Shown piece by piece: positions 45,010 through 57,082 of a DNA stretch of 64,000 nt (the stretch's first letter is position 1; the number at the start of each line of letters is the position of its first letter). The DNA lies in NCBI GenBank assembly GCA_003255025.1, contig QANY01009435.1, positions 1 to 64,000 of the forward strand, in the 5' to 3' direction. A program made the position numbers and the translations under genes. This DNA is from Datisca glomerata. Taxonomy: Eukaryota; Streptophyta; Magnoliopsida; Cucurbitales; Datiscaceae. The notes beneath the pieces are model-generated. The model worked only from the letters and a program-made list of their open reading frames with translations. It made no database searches and had not been told where the DNA came from.

Positions 45010-47412
45010 ATGGCCATGAATTCAAGCTCTACCGGGTTCCCAGATTACATGAACGGTTTCCAAATCAATGAGCAGACACTTCTTCCTGCTTCGAGTAAAT
45101 TCCCAGAGCTTACTAATGGGTTTAATATCTACGACCAGGTTTCTTTATCCCATTCAGACCAATACTCGAGTATCATAAACGATTTTAAATTCGATGAGCC
45201 ATACCCAAATCTCAATTTCGTGGATAATTCCTTCTTTATAAACAATATAGATCCTGTAACTTCCAATCCTCCTATTAGCGTGAGCTTCGAGCAAGATTCA
45301 ATTGCTGATTCTGCAAGCTTCAGTACAAGCGCAGGCACTTTCGCCTTGCCTACGGGACTTAGCTCTGGTGGGGACTCTTCCTCAGATGACTCCGAAACTG
45401 TTCTCCAGTATATAACTCAAATGCTTAGCGAAGAGGACATGGAGGAGAAGACTTGCATGTTTTATGACCCTCTGGTCCGGAAAGCAACTGAGGAATCATT
45501 CTATGATGTTCTTGTAAATAATCACCTTCCTTCATCCAACCTACCTCCTGCATATAATGGGAGTTCCGACTATGTCTTTACTGAAGGTACCAATGGCTAT
45601 GGTGAAAGTGAAAGTAGTATTTCTAATAGCAAACTGAACAGTTGTCAAAGGGTTGGTGATATGGGAGATTCGAAATCTTCTTTACTTCAAAATTCTTCTC
45701 CTGGTGAGCACATCTTGCAGTCTAACATACAGCACAGTACACAGTTTTCTGCTCCCAACCCAAATAACACGGTTAGTTTTGGGGATGCAATTGTTAATGA
45801 GCTTTTAGCTCGGAATATTTTTCGTGATAGCGAATCAATATTGCAATTTAAGAAAGGGTTGGAGGAGGCTAGTAAGTTCCTTCCTGGAAGTGATAAGCTG
45901 AATGTCGACGTGACTTGTACTAGTAGCACGTTGAAGGAAGAGGCTCCCAAGATGGCAGACACGGCGGGGAAGGGTGAGAGAGAAAAATCTGCAAATGGAT
46001 TGGGGGGAAAGAAAAATCATGGGCGAGAAAATATAGATATAGGAAGGAGGAACAAGCAGTCAGCTGTTTACATGGATGAGAGTGAGCTTTCTGAGATGTT
46101 TGACAGGGTTTTGCTTTATCCTGGGGGGAAAAATCAGCCCTCACTATGTGATGATCATGAAGCGACAGAGAATTTTGAATGGAAGAAATTGAAGCCAAGC
46201 AGGGAGCTGCCACCACAAGGATCTACCGGTGGGAAAGCTCGTACAAAGAAACAGGGAAAGAAACAGGAAAGTGTGGATTTGAGAACTCTTCTAACTCTAT
46301 GTGCACAAGCTGTGTCTGCTAATGACTTCAGGACTGCTAATGAAATTCTAAAGCAGATTAGGCAGCATTCTTCCCTTTTTGGTGATGGGTCTGAAAGGTT
46401 AGCCCATTTCTTTGCGAATGCCCTTGAGGCACGCCTAAATGGCACTGGCAGTGAAACCAAAATCTTCTATGCTTCCCTACCTCCCAGGAAAGCAGCCCCT
46501 GAAATCTTGAAAGCTTATCAAGTTTATCTTTCAACCTGCCCTTTCAAGAAGATCGCAATCTTCTTCGCAAACAAAACAATCTTGAAGTTAGCCGAGAAAG
46601 CGAAAACTCTTCATATTGTAGATTTCGGCATCCTTTATGGTTTCCAGTGGCCTATCCTAATCAAGCATCTCTCATTCCTGCCAGGAGGACCTCCCAAGCT
46701 ACGGATTACAGGAATCGAGCTTCCAAAACCCGGACTTTATCCTGCTGAGAGAGTTGAAGAGACTGGCCGTCGATTGGCAAAGTATTGTGAGCGCTTTAAT
46801 GTTTCGTTCGAGTACCATCCCATAGCATCAGAGAGTTGGGAAACTATCCAAATTGATGACCTCAAGCTTGACAAAAGTGAAGTGCTTATTGTGAATTGCA
46901 TGTACCGGTTCGAGAGCTTGCTTGACGAGACCGTTGAAGTTAACAGTCCTAGGAATTCTGTTTTACGATTGATCAGGAAGATGAACCCTAATATTTTTGT
47001 CCATTCCATTGTTAATGGATCTTATGACGCTCCATTCTTCATCGCACGATTCAGAGAGGCGCTGTTCCATTTCTCATTATTGTTTGACATGTTGGAAAGT
47101 ACCATATCTCATGAAAATGAAGAGAGATTGATGTTTGAAAGAGAGTTCTACGGCCGCGAGATTATGAATGTCATTGCATGTGAAGGCTTAGAAAGGGTTG
47201 AGAGGCCAGAGACATATAAGCAGTGGATGGTTCGGTGTACAAGGGTTGGTTTTAGGCAGCTTCCTCTAGACCAAGAGCTCGTTGATATTTTTGCGTGCAA
47301 GTTGAAGGCATGGTACCACAAAGACTTCGTCCTTGACCAAGATAGCCACTGGATGCTTCAAGGATGGAAGGGAAGGATTTTACATGCTTCCACTTGCTGG
47401 GTTCCCACTTGA
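45010..47412 (+). CDS. GRAS transcription factor, LISCL group (SCL14/SCL33-like)
   Basis: An intronless 800-residue protein. The GRAS domain fills the second half: LHR I from V422 (VDLRTLLTLCAQAV), VHIID core as LHIVD at 534-538, LHR II, PFYRE region around P675 (PFFIARFREALFHF), RVER at 725-739 (EGLERVERPETYKQW) and SAW ending CWVPT. The N-terminal half is long and acidic and carries the motifs that mark LISCL members: a VLQYITQMLSEEDMEEKTCMF block at about 131-151, FKKGLEEASKFLP and SAVYMDESELSEMFDRVLL at about 351-369. In the family, GRAS proteins act in the nucleus as transcription regulators, often through partner proteins. SCL14 works with TGA factors in stress and detoxification responses. 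A same-role assignment here is inference. The first ATG is used, two codons before another Met. Confidence 0.95.
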   Translation: MAMNSSSTGFPDYMNGFQINEQTLLPASSKFPELTNGFNIYDQVSLSHSDQYSSIINDFKFDEPYPNLNFVDNSFFINNIDPVTSNPPISVSFEQDSIADSASFSTSAGTFALPTGLSSGGDSSSDDSETVLQYITQMLSEEDMEEKTCMFYDPLVRKATEESFYDVLVNNHLPSSNLPPAYNGSSDYVFTEGTNGYGESESSISNSKLNSCQRVGDMGDSKSSLLQNSSPGEHILQSNIQHSTQFSAPNPNNTVSFGDAIVNELLARNIFRDSESILQFKKGLEEASKFLPGSDKLNVDVTCTSSTLKEEAPKMADTAGKGEREKSANGLGGKKNHGRENIDIGRRNKQSAVYMDESELSEMFDRVLLYPGGKNQPSLCDDHEATENFEWKKLKPSRELPPQGSTGGKARTKKQGKKQESVDLRTLLTLCAQAVSANDFRTANEILKQIRQHSSLFGDGSERLAHFFANALEARLNGTGSETKIFYASLPPRKAAPEILKAYQVYLSTCPFKKIAIFFANKTILKLAEKAKTLHIVDFGILYGFQWPILIKHLSFLPGGPPKLRITGIELPKPGLYPAERVEETGRRLAKYCERFNVSFEYHPIASESWETIQIDDLKLDKSEVLIVNCMYRFESLLDETVEVNSPRNSVLRLIRKMNPNIFVHSIVNGSYDAPFFIARFREALFHFSLLFDMLESTISHENEERLMFEREFYGREIMNVIACEGLERVERPETYKQWMVRCTRVGFRQLPLDQELVDIFACKLKAWYHKDFVLDQDSHWMLQGWKGRILHASTCWVPT

Positions 47413-50400
47413 GAATTCATACAATGTGTTAAATAAAACTTAGAATTGAGAACTGAGCCAGCAAGGATATAACTGAGAATCTCTTTGAAGGTTGTAGATT
47501 GTTCTTACATTTTTCTTGTGCTCTGTTCTTCCTTTTGATAAACAATTGATATTTACCCATGAGCTTGAATCTATGACAACCGTTTTTTGCTTAACGAAAG
47601 ATCAAAATCTAATTTTGCAGGTTTGGCCTTTTGAAATGGATGAGGTTGAAGGGTTATCGTTGCCGGTATGATCTTTCAATCATTGTCTATATGGCGTAAC
47701 TGCCTGATAGATTAGACGCTTTCTTGAAACTAAGTCTAGACCCTGTAATGCTGAAGTGGTTGTAGTTACTACATAAGTTGTCCTTAAAATCGAAAGAGAC
47801 AAGTATTCAAGGTGAATGAATACTTTTGAACCTCATAAGCCAGAAATCTTTAGGTTGCACTATGCAGAACCCTTAGTAGATCACAATTTGTTCAATGTCC
47901 ATAGATATACATTTCTGAATTCAATTTCTCAAACTCAATATCTTGTGTTAGGGGCAGACAACCAACATAACGTTCTCTCAGAACAACCCTTTAGAGCGAA
48001 GCACTTTTTGAAGTAATATAGCATATATGTACTGAGAGTGAGCGAAGCTTGAGAACTCATTCAAGTGAATTTATTTGTAGTTCCATATATTGTTTGTGAT
48101 AATTCTATCCATCGGACTGGCATTCAATTTTTTTCTTGGAGGTGTGAAGGAATGTGAAAAAGATGGAAATTTTGAGTATGAGGCCAAGGCCGACTAGTTG
48201 TTTGTGATTTGAAAAACGAGTTTTCAGAAAAAGTGATATCCAAGAAGTGTTTAGTCTAATTTTTTGAAAACTTGTTTAAAACAAAATTAATATCCAAGAA
48301 GTGAGAGAAAGTAAATTAAAGTTTTCTTTTCTAACAAAATTAATATCCAAGAAGTGTTTGTGTAATTTTTTGAAAAAGTTGTTTAAAAACAGTTTGCAAA
48401 ATCATTTTGGAATTGAAGGACTAGATAAAACTTGTTTTTTTAATTAAACAAACTGCTTGTCGAGACACTGGTGCATTTGATGCATTTGAAAGCATCAGTT
48501 CATTCATATGTATTGTACGTGATAAACTAAAATAATGTCTCAAAATGTAAAAAGTACTCAAACATACTGTAACAACAGTTAAGTAATGCATAAAGAAATG
48601 ATATAGAATGGTAGGTAATGCAAAAAGAAATGATATAGAGGATCACCTATTTGTAAAATTCATGAAAACATTAGATTTCGTTAATATAAAGAAAAAAAAT
48701 TACGGTCTTTGAGAATTGATCGTGAATTCTCTACATCATAATATGAAAATATAGAGAATAATTAAGAGAGAATGAGAGAATAACAACACTATGATTTACG
48801 TAAAAACTCTTAAATGGAAGAAAAATTACGGGGATATTTTGATAGTATTTTGTTATGGAGAAATGGTTTACAAGGCTAATGCAAGTTGCATAGTCAGCTT
48901 ATTTTTTAAGGGTGTTGAGAGTTGTTATATTCCGTTTGAAGTTGCATCTTATCTTTATTTATAGGCCTCCAATCGGTAACAGCTTATCTAATTCTATCTA
49001 AAAATAAGATCGACGGAATATTCTCTGAGATCTAGTTTACAACATTAACAACTTAGTAAATCTTGACCATCTGATCAATCCAATGGTCTTGATTAGTTTT
49101 TCTTTGGATTGTCATGTCGATAATCCATGTACTTTTGTCTGATTGGTCTATTCTTCATAACCGCCTAGTTGATCCTACGGTTCTCGCTTTATCTTCTTCT
49201 CGATGGAGTCTTTGGTATAGATTGTATCACGTGTAATGTGAAATTTTGCAAGTACAGTTAAGATATATATAGTTGTTTCAAATTATAATGTTATAATAAT
49301 ATTTTTAACTAATAAAATTATGTTCTTTTTCTTTTTATATTTTTCCATGCATCTTGTTTTCATTTCATACATTTTGAGATATACAATTGACATTAATGAG
49401 AAAAAGTTTAATACACTTTAACAAAAGATTATATAAGACGTAAAGCAAAATTATACAATGTGATATTGAATAATTATTCAAAGCGATACTTTAAAATACT
49501 TAATTATTACATATGTATATGTATAGAATAATTTAGAAATTTTTAGAAATAATTTAGCTAATATTGTACGAAAAAAATAAAAGTGTCACTAATCATTTAA
49601 TCAAAATATGTTAATATTAATTAAGTATAAGTAAGGAATTTAATGAACTAGCGAGGTCTATATATATATAATATGTTAAAAGTTGTTTGATGTGAGAATT
49701 ATTTTCTAGATCATTTTATCCTTATCATTATTATGTCATTCCAAAACTACCCTCTTATATTGTAAAATGGTTAAATCTTATTGGTTGCCGTTTATTTCTA
49801 ACAATGCATTTACCACGTTTTATCATTGCCGTTTATTAATGTCATTCATCTATTCATTCTCAATGTTTTCATCATATTTTCATCTTCTTAATCTATAGTT
49901 ATTAATTAGTTACTATTTTGGCTGGTGTTAGAATTGATTATGTTATTAAATGAGGTTGTTTTTACTCAATATGACTTCTTACCTCTCAATATTACACGCA
50001 TAAACCTGTAACTCTTTGATATATTAGAAATGAGATGATAATGAGAATCATTTTTTGATATTTTTGTTCACTCATTATTTTACAATTTTCAAATCACTCT
50101 CTGAGTCAATTAATGTTGTATTATTATTAGTCAATTTTTTTTCTCACAATGACGGTGTATATTTTTATGAGGCTTTTTACTTTTCTTCTTCTTCTTAATT
50201 TAAATTTTATTTTATAAACTGAATAATATTTTAAATAACTTTATTTGTTACTAAATATATTTAGAAAATTTAATCATTAAAAAAATAAAATATTTTTTTT
50301 GTTAATTTATAAAATGGATTAAAAAATAATATACTAAAAATATGTCCTAACTATATGCACATGCTTTTCTAACACATAAATAACCTATTTTGAGAAATTT

Positions 50401-50551
50401 TAGCGAATAAAATTTATAAAAAAAATTAAAATATTATTCTCCATGTTACTCTTCCCCTAAGATATTTATTATCAGCGTATTCGTCCAACTAGTCAGAGTA
50501 AGATTTTACTTAAAAAGCATGTAAGATTTAATTTTTACAAATTCTTAAAAA

Positions 50552-50583
<32 letters not shown>

Positions 50584-51689
50584 TAATAATGATAATAATA
50601 ATAATGTAAGACGTGCTATCTGGGGTAGTAGACAACTAAGAATTTTCTTATCTAGAAAGTGCCAAAAAGGTTCTAAAGATCAAAAAACAAAGTGAATAAT
50701 AGAACTTTCAATTATTAAAAGCTGGTGAAATCCAGGAAGATGATATGAACCTAGTCTATTTTAACAAGTATCTGACAAACTAGATACTTTTGGGATTTCC
50801 TTCTTTTTTTTTTTTAAATTCTTTAATTAATATTTAACCAACTTAATCGAATAAGATGCATTTGATTATGTTATTGTTTTAAATCCATGACATTTCTGCT
50901 ACAAGCATATTATTAATCAACCAACTTGGTGATGCTAGAATACTCTGCCATTAAAATTGATGTGTTAATGTTTTCTTGTGATGGATATTGTAGAAGCAAA
51001 AAGAAAATATATTTAACTTGAAGTGTACCTCAATTAGTTAGAGCCTTAAATTTGCTCATCAAAAGTTACTAGTCCGATTCACACATAAAGCAACCAGAGA
51101 TTTAACTTGTAAATTTTAAGGCCCGTAAGAATAGTTAGATACATCAAGTTGAGTTGATTTAATTAATTAAATTCTCACACTCATATTCTAGAAGTCGTGA
51201 ATTCGAATAATATTTTTTTATTCTTCTTTAAATTTATAATGTAATTTTAAAAAAAACATAATCAGGTTATCTGCATTTTTAAAAAAAAAACTTCAATCAT
51301 TGGGTTTTATTCTCTTTCTTCTCCAGCTACCATTTTAATGTGAGTTTGTTTGCTTTGTCGAAAAAATATATGGTGTTTAAACTTGGATTATTGGGATGAT
51401 CTAATGGGTAAAAAACATTGTTATAATTGTTTCATAACATGACATGTTTCTGTCACATGTAACAATTAATTGCAAATGAATAACGTTTTAATAAAACATA
51501 TTGGTGACATGAGTCAATAGATGTACTGTTATATTTCAGTTAGGTTGACACATTCTTAATTATTGCACTCCTCATATAATTCATCTAGTATATTATTAAA
51601 ATAAAATAAAAGATTCAACAAGAGAATGCAAAAAATAATAAATCAACAGTGTCTAAAGGAATTACTACTATATAATAATGAGATACATA
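47413..51689. other. 3' UTR of first GRAS gene and AT-rich spacer
   Basis: About 47413-47800 is the likely 3' UTR. TTTTGCAG/GT near 47620 could be a 3' UTR intron acceptor. Further on are short duplications: ACAAAATTAATATCCAAGAAG at 48281 and 48333, and a ~31-bp repeat GTAATGCA(T/A)AAAGAAATG at 48582 and 48613. There is also a trinucleotide run at 50551-50606. No other gene is supported. Confidence 0.55.
50551..50606 (+). repeat. (AAT)n microsatellite
   Basis: About 18 trinucleotide units, three of them changed to GAT. Confidence 0.95.
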
Positions 51690-52490
51690 AGAAGAAGAAC
51701 TCAATAGCTGTCCACCACCATGTAGGAGTAATGATAATAGGGCTCTTGGACGCTAAACAACCCGCAATGTGTATCCTCTCGGTAAATGTGAGTGATATCA
51801 AAATTCATCTGAGAGAGGAAAAATAAATATCTACCCATACAAGGCGCCATCGCCAAGTAACCTTACAAGAACGATGATGGAATAGTCACCAATTCGACAT
51901 AATGACTCTCTAATCATAATTGGCGCCAACCAATGTTCCAAGCATACATAATCTCCTATATGGCAACGACCAACTCAACCTCGAAAATAAAATGAATGCT
52001 AAAGGGCAGGATATTCGCAAAACAATTCTTAACAAAGCTTCTAGATATTCGAAAAACACATCCACAACCAATAAGGCCAGGATTACCAAAAGTTTATCCT
52101 TCCATATAAACCTTAATCCACCTTAAGGGTAATGCCTAACAATTTTTAAAATACAACGGGTCCTAGAAGAACGATCCAAAATATGATGCCACTGACGAGT
52201 TATAAGCTCATGTCAAAGATCTGACGATATATCATCCAACTTGGTATGATGCTAAAAAATATTTAACACTACGTCTCACAACCCATGAGCAAAAGGACAC
52301 TCTAGAAAGAGATGTTGTAAGCCTTGCTCTGCGGCATAACAAAAAAATGACAATGTGAGGGAAAGTATAATCAAAATCACATAACACAGAATTTTCTCAG
52401 GAAACAAGTGCCAAGCGAGTAGAAATTTTCCCAACTTTGGATTAGTTGTTTTCTCCCTTTTAAGTATTTTGTTCAAAATTTTTTGGATGC
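51690..52490 (-). pseudogene. LINE 3' remnant: zinc-finger and RNase H part
   Basis: Minus-strand reading gives KLGKFLLAWHLFPEKIL, then AEQGLQHLFLECPFAHGL (52330-52276). This is the zinc-finger region of plant LINE RTs, with the Cys/His spacing partly lost. After frame changes, GLIGCGCVFRISRSF and IHFIFEVELVVAI near 52070-51950 match the start of a LINE RNase H domain. It is not the same copy as the LINE at 25090-29755, which has different sequence. No ends or target duplication were found. Confidence 0.65.
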
Positions 52491-54779
52491 AAATTCTTCA
52501 GGGATATGCTACCTGATGCTAAAATCAACGATTTACGCTGACACGTGTAGAAAAACTTTTGAAGGTATGGTGCATGAGTCTCATAAAATTACTCACACAA
52601 GCTTATGTTGCGTTCTTCTTTATTTGTTATAATTACTAGAAAATCGAGATGTAGATTACCTCGTGTGTGTGGTAACATGACGCGATCTGTTCCATCTAAA
52701 TCGTTCCTTTTAGGAAAATGGACGGTCTAGATTATTCACATATGATCAAACGGCTCATATTTGACAAACATATCTTTTGTATTAGACCCATCAGTAGGAT
52801 ATTTGTATCCAGAAAATTGGGGTGGGTTCATAAACCGTGAAAACTTGACTAATTCATGTCAACTTGCACGTGTCTCTGGCATAATTAACTTTTGACTAAT
52901 AGTTTTGACTTGGCAATGACGCATAATAAGCCCCACCTTCTCGTATAGTGAGTGGACATACTCAAATAATTTAGAAAACATGTCTGCAAGGCTATTTTTG
53001 AAAAACAAAATCAGCATAATACATGCACAATTTGGAGTTGGATCATCTCCAGTTTAGATTATTAAGTGATCCGAACACATGACGTTGTTTGTCTAATCTG
53101 AGCCGTTGAAATGTCATTCAACGGTCTACATTGATGATAATAAAAAATAAAAAAAATAAGTTTGATGTGATAATTTTTTAAAAAATATTTTGAATCAGAT
53201 CTTGACAATTAATTTTTAAAAAGACGAAACAGATTTAACAAGGCCCATCGTGTCAATAATAACTTAAACTACTTAGTCACGTTAATTTTCTCAATTTTGT
53301 TTTGATATTTGTTACTTAATTCTAATGTAAAGTCTCTTTTAATTTTTAGTCAATTACACTTGATAAACATATATAAATAACAAACACTTTATTCAACACA
53401 TCTCATTTTTCAGTAGTTTAAGAAGTTTTATATATGTTAATAACATATTCAATAATTGTATAAAGACGAGATTATTATTTTTTATAATATTACATGCTAC
53501 ATGCAGTAGAGAAAAAATAACTAAATTAGATTGAATCGAAATGTATAAAGCTTAAACTAAGAATTAAAAAATATAAAGATGCTGAATTAAACCTGAGAAT
53601 TTAATACATGTTGTAAAGCATATTTTACTCTGAGTTATTTGATTTAAAATTTATTTGCGAGGAATTGAAAATGAGAGTTCTTTTGATTGTTCGGACATCC
53701 ACCTACCAAGAATAATATTACAATATTTGCTATGATTAGCATACTTAATATTAGTTATTTCACAGCAACAAGCTATAGTAAAGTGACGATATAATAATGT
53801 TAACGTCAACTAATCAAAAATTGTTATGTTAAGGACTAATATGGACATATAAAATTGCACATTACCACGTCTTTAATAACTATAACTAAATTAAATTTTT
53901 CTTAAGCATTTGAATACTCAAAGGCATGTTATATAGCATTATATTGTTAGGAAGGGTACCAGCTGTCATTGCTTAGCAACGGTAGATTGTGCACTTGGGT
54001 CAGATTTGACCGTTCAATTAGATTTGGACGGCCTAGATCTATCCCAACTGTTTTTACATTAAAATATCAATTTTTTATTTTTTATTAGTAGGTCTGGTTC
54101 TTTTAGATATGACAGAATGAACCAGATTCAACTTTATCTTTACCGTTGGAAGTCCAACGACAAAGAATCTAAATTCATATTGTTAACATTGTTCTGATTT
54201 GTTACTTAAAAATGTTCACCTCAAACTTAAAATACAAAATAAGAAGGCAAAAACAAGATCTTAAATTATGACGTGGATGTTTTTTAAAAGAATTAGTAAA
54301 TTTTAGAAGCGTAATAAAAGACTTTTTCGTAAATTTTTTTAGTACAAATAATAAATTAATAAAAAAATTATGTATCATATAATAATAAATGAATAGAATA
54401 TTATAGATAAGAACATCATCTAGAGTTTCATTATCAACTTGTTGAGAAGTATTATAAATACATAGGAGAAATGTGTCTGTCCTTATTTTGATGTTGTGAG
54501 TCAAGTGATGCATTTTACAAAAAAAAGGAAAAAGAGTTTCTGAAGATAGTTTAGCTGAACTAGAGTTTCTCTGAGATGGAGATAAAAGAGAACATATACT
54601 GTTAAGCAAAGTAACACTCATTGAACATGACATTTCTAGATATATACACCCTACCTGGCTTATTACAAACATTTATGACCCTTATGTGCACTTGAATAGC
54701 CTAAACTCAACACAAATATGTGTGAAAATCCAACATATGCATGTTGTAAGGCCTTAAATGAGGGTAACATACACATATA
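52491..54779. other. AT-rich spacer
   Basis: No gene is supported. GACGGTCTAGATT/GGACGGCCTAGATC-like phrases recur (52722, 54026), together with AACGG(T/C)C-type words near 53118. They suggest decayed dispersed repeats. The minus-strand frame 54202-54672 (156 codons) has no recognisable domain and looks like low-complexity read-through. Confidence 0.5.
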
Positions 54780-55720
54780 AATGTTTTTAAGTGAGTATAA
54801 TTTGATTTTTTATGATATAATTTTTGATACAGAGATAAGCACTCTAAAATAGGTGTAGGAAGTCTATTTATTAGATAAATAGATTTTTAAGAGGCTTCCC
54901 ACCATGAAGATAAGGGCATAGAAGACTAAGCTAAGAAAGTGAGTACCATTTCTACAATATGACTATGCTTCCTTTCTATTTTTCCATTTTGCTGAAAGAT
55001 ATGAAGACATAGGTATCTAAATCTTATTCCTTGACTTTTTAAGAATTTGACAAATGCCTAAACTCTCCACCTCAAACTGACTGAACGATCTTTGATTGTT
55101 TTCTGGTTGAAAATCATTGTTTTGAAAATGATGAAGACCTCTAAGGCTTTTGATTTCAACTTTAAAGTATACAACCAAGAAAATATAGAGTAATCATCAA
55201 AGAAATATATGTAGTACCTAAAGCCTTCTTTTGACATGTTTGGAGCATGCCCCACAATTCTAAATGAACCAAGTCTAAAGGATGTTGAGTTAAGGTCTAA
55301 GACTTTGGAAAAGGCAAAACATGGTTTTCGCCTCTTTGATAGGCTTCACATAAATGAGGCATTGATTTAGTAGAGCAATTTTTGTTTTCAAGGAGTTGAG
55401 TGGGTATTTTTTATGTGGGATGCCCTAGCCTTAGATGTCATATCTAGATATAAGTTTTTTTATGACTCATGGCTAAGTTAGATGCACATAAAATGCCATT
55501 TTTAGTTGCAAATGATAATTCGAAAGTGTCATAACTAGAGTTTAAGTCAAAGACTTATCATGGTAGGAAAGAGTTTTCTGATCAGATTCAACTATTTTAG
55601 AAGACAAGAATTTACTTTTATTCAATGGAGAAATTGGATCTTTACGATTTTCATCTCATGTTTTGACATTTTATCCTTGCCAAGATTTTCCCCCATATAA
55701 GGATACGAGGTTATCACTTA
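54780..55720 (-). pseudogene. Ty1/copia integrase remnant (element D)
   Basis: On the minus strand, the region from about 55440 down gives HPLDLVHLELWG, then SKEGFRYYIYFFDDYSIFSW (55234-55175) with the second catalytic Asp. KSKALEVFIIFKTM follows, then, after a frame change, FVKFLKSQGIRFRYLC and QQNGKIERKHSHIVEM (near 55000-54950), where the catalytic Glu is readable. INRLPTPIL near 54880 ends the match. No gag, RT or LTR could be tied to it. Confidence 0.72.
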
Positions 55721-57082
55721 TTATTGGACTATGTTATTGACCATGGAATCCAAGTTGTCTCATGTTAACTGTACGAGTCATTCCTGTCTAATTTGGTTGT
55801 TGGATAAGAAATCAACAGTCTATATCAGCTTAAATTTATAATAATTTTAGGATGATCAAGTAATTAACATAATTTTAAGTGATCAAATGATTTGACAATC
55901 ATTTATAAGTTAGTGTTTTATGACTCGTTAAATGATCTGACAGATTAACCTATGAATGATTACCACATTACTTGTTCACTTAAAATTTAGTAAATTATTT
56001 GATCGGTGCAGAATTATACTTAAATTTATTACAAAACAATATTTCTTAAGTTTTTTTCTCGATTTTTTATATCAAACGAATTTGAGTCGTTAGTGTTATA
56101 TTCAACAACTCAAATCAAGCTAACAACTCTGATCTTAATCATCTGACCAACCATTACTAAGTTGGATCATGATTTTCTCAAATTCTATGGAACATGAAAG
56201 AATTCTATTGAATCTAGGCTGTCCAGAAAAAGACAAAACAGACTAAAATTAAAAATAATCTTATAACCTTAACACACGTGTTTAGAGTGATCATGGTCAT
56301 CCGTTTTTACACAGATAATCACGATTTCATAAACATAACCCTTTCTGTTAGAACTATAAGCACGATATCTAGATGTATTTCCTTGTAAACTCCATTGTTT
56401 ATTAGAAAAGATTCAACAAATATTATATCAAAGAAGGAATATACGATCTGGGTTTGCAAGCAAGAGCAGAACATAACTTGGCAGTTGGCACACTCAATTT
56501 TCAAAGACTCAAAATAAAAAATTCTTTTTTTTCTTTCAAAATTAATCAGGGTTTTTCTTAATTAAATTCTCTCTTTAATTAAAAGTTCGTCAACATTGGT
56601 TAGATTCAATGTTGAACACAATAAATAAATAAATAATTCATTTTTATGTGCTTTTTTTGTCAAACATTTTTATGTGGTTAATGGTCAAAGACTTGATGAT
56701 CAAGATACTCTGTTCCTTCACCAAGTGTACAGATAAATTATACTCTGTTCCTCTTAACGACAACATGCCAATAGCCAATGATTTTTTTTACAACTGATGC
56801 TAAGTGACTGTGACCAGAGATTATAATAACATGGCGACTGAATTTGTCTCACTTTTAGGCATGACTTTCCTGGAAGCTTCATCGGCATGAAAATGTCCAT
56901 TTTCTCTCTCTTTTTATTAAGATCTTATCTCTTCTGTTTGTTCATACACACTTGTAGATTTCTCTTTCTCTGATCTTCTCTGTTTGATTTTGATTTCCAT
57001 TTTCACTTCTCTGCCATTCATTGAACAAAATTGTTTCTGGGTATTTTTTATTTTGTTCAATTTCTCTATTTTTTAGGCAAGA
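55721..57082 (+). promoter_or_regulatory. Upstream region and CT-rich leader of the second GRAS gene
   Basis: AT-rich sequence containing a short duplication (TATACTCTGTTCCT at 56706 and 56738). From about 56895 to 57075 it becomes a CT-rich leader (repeated TTCTCTCTC, TTTCTCTTTCTCTGATC). TTTCTCTATTTTTTAG directly before GCAAGAATGG (start codon 57083) has the form of a 3' splice site, so the start codon may sit just after a 5' UTR intron. No TATA box could be singled out. Confidence 0.4.

Noticed and set aside
45129..47009. Several antisense ORFs within the first GRAS gene (and similar ones in 57452-58998)
   Set aside because: They are shadows of the strongly supported GRAS coding sequence in other frames.
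54202..54672. 156-codon minus-strand ORF
   Set aside because: Low-complexity Phe/Leu/Ile/Lys-rich sequence in AT-rich DNA, with no motif and no clear promoter or homologue.
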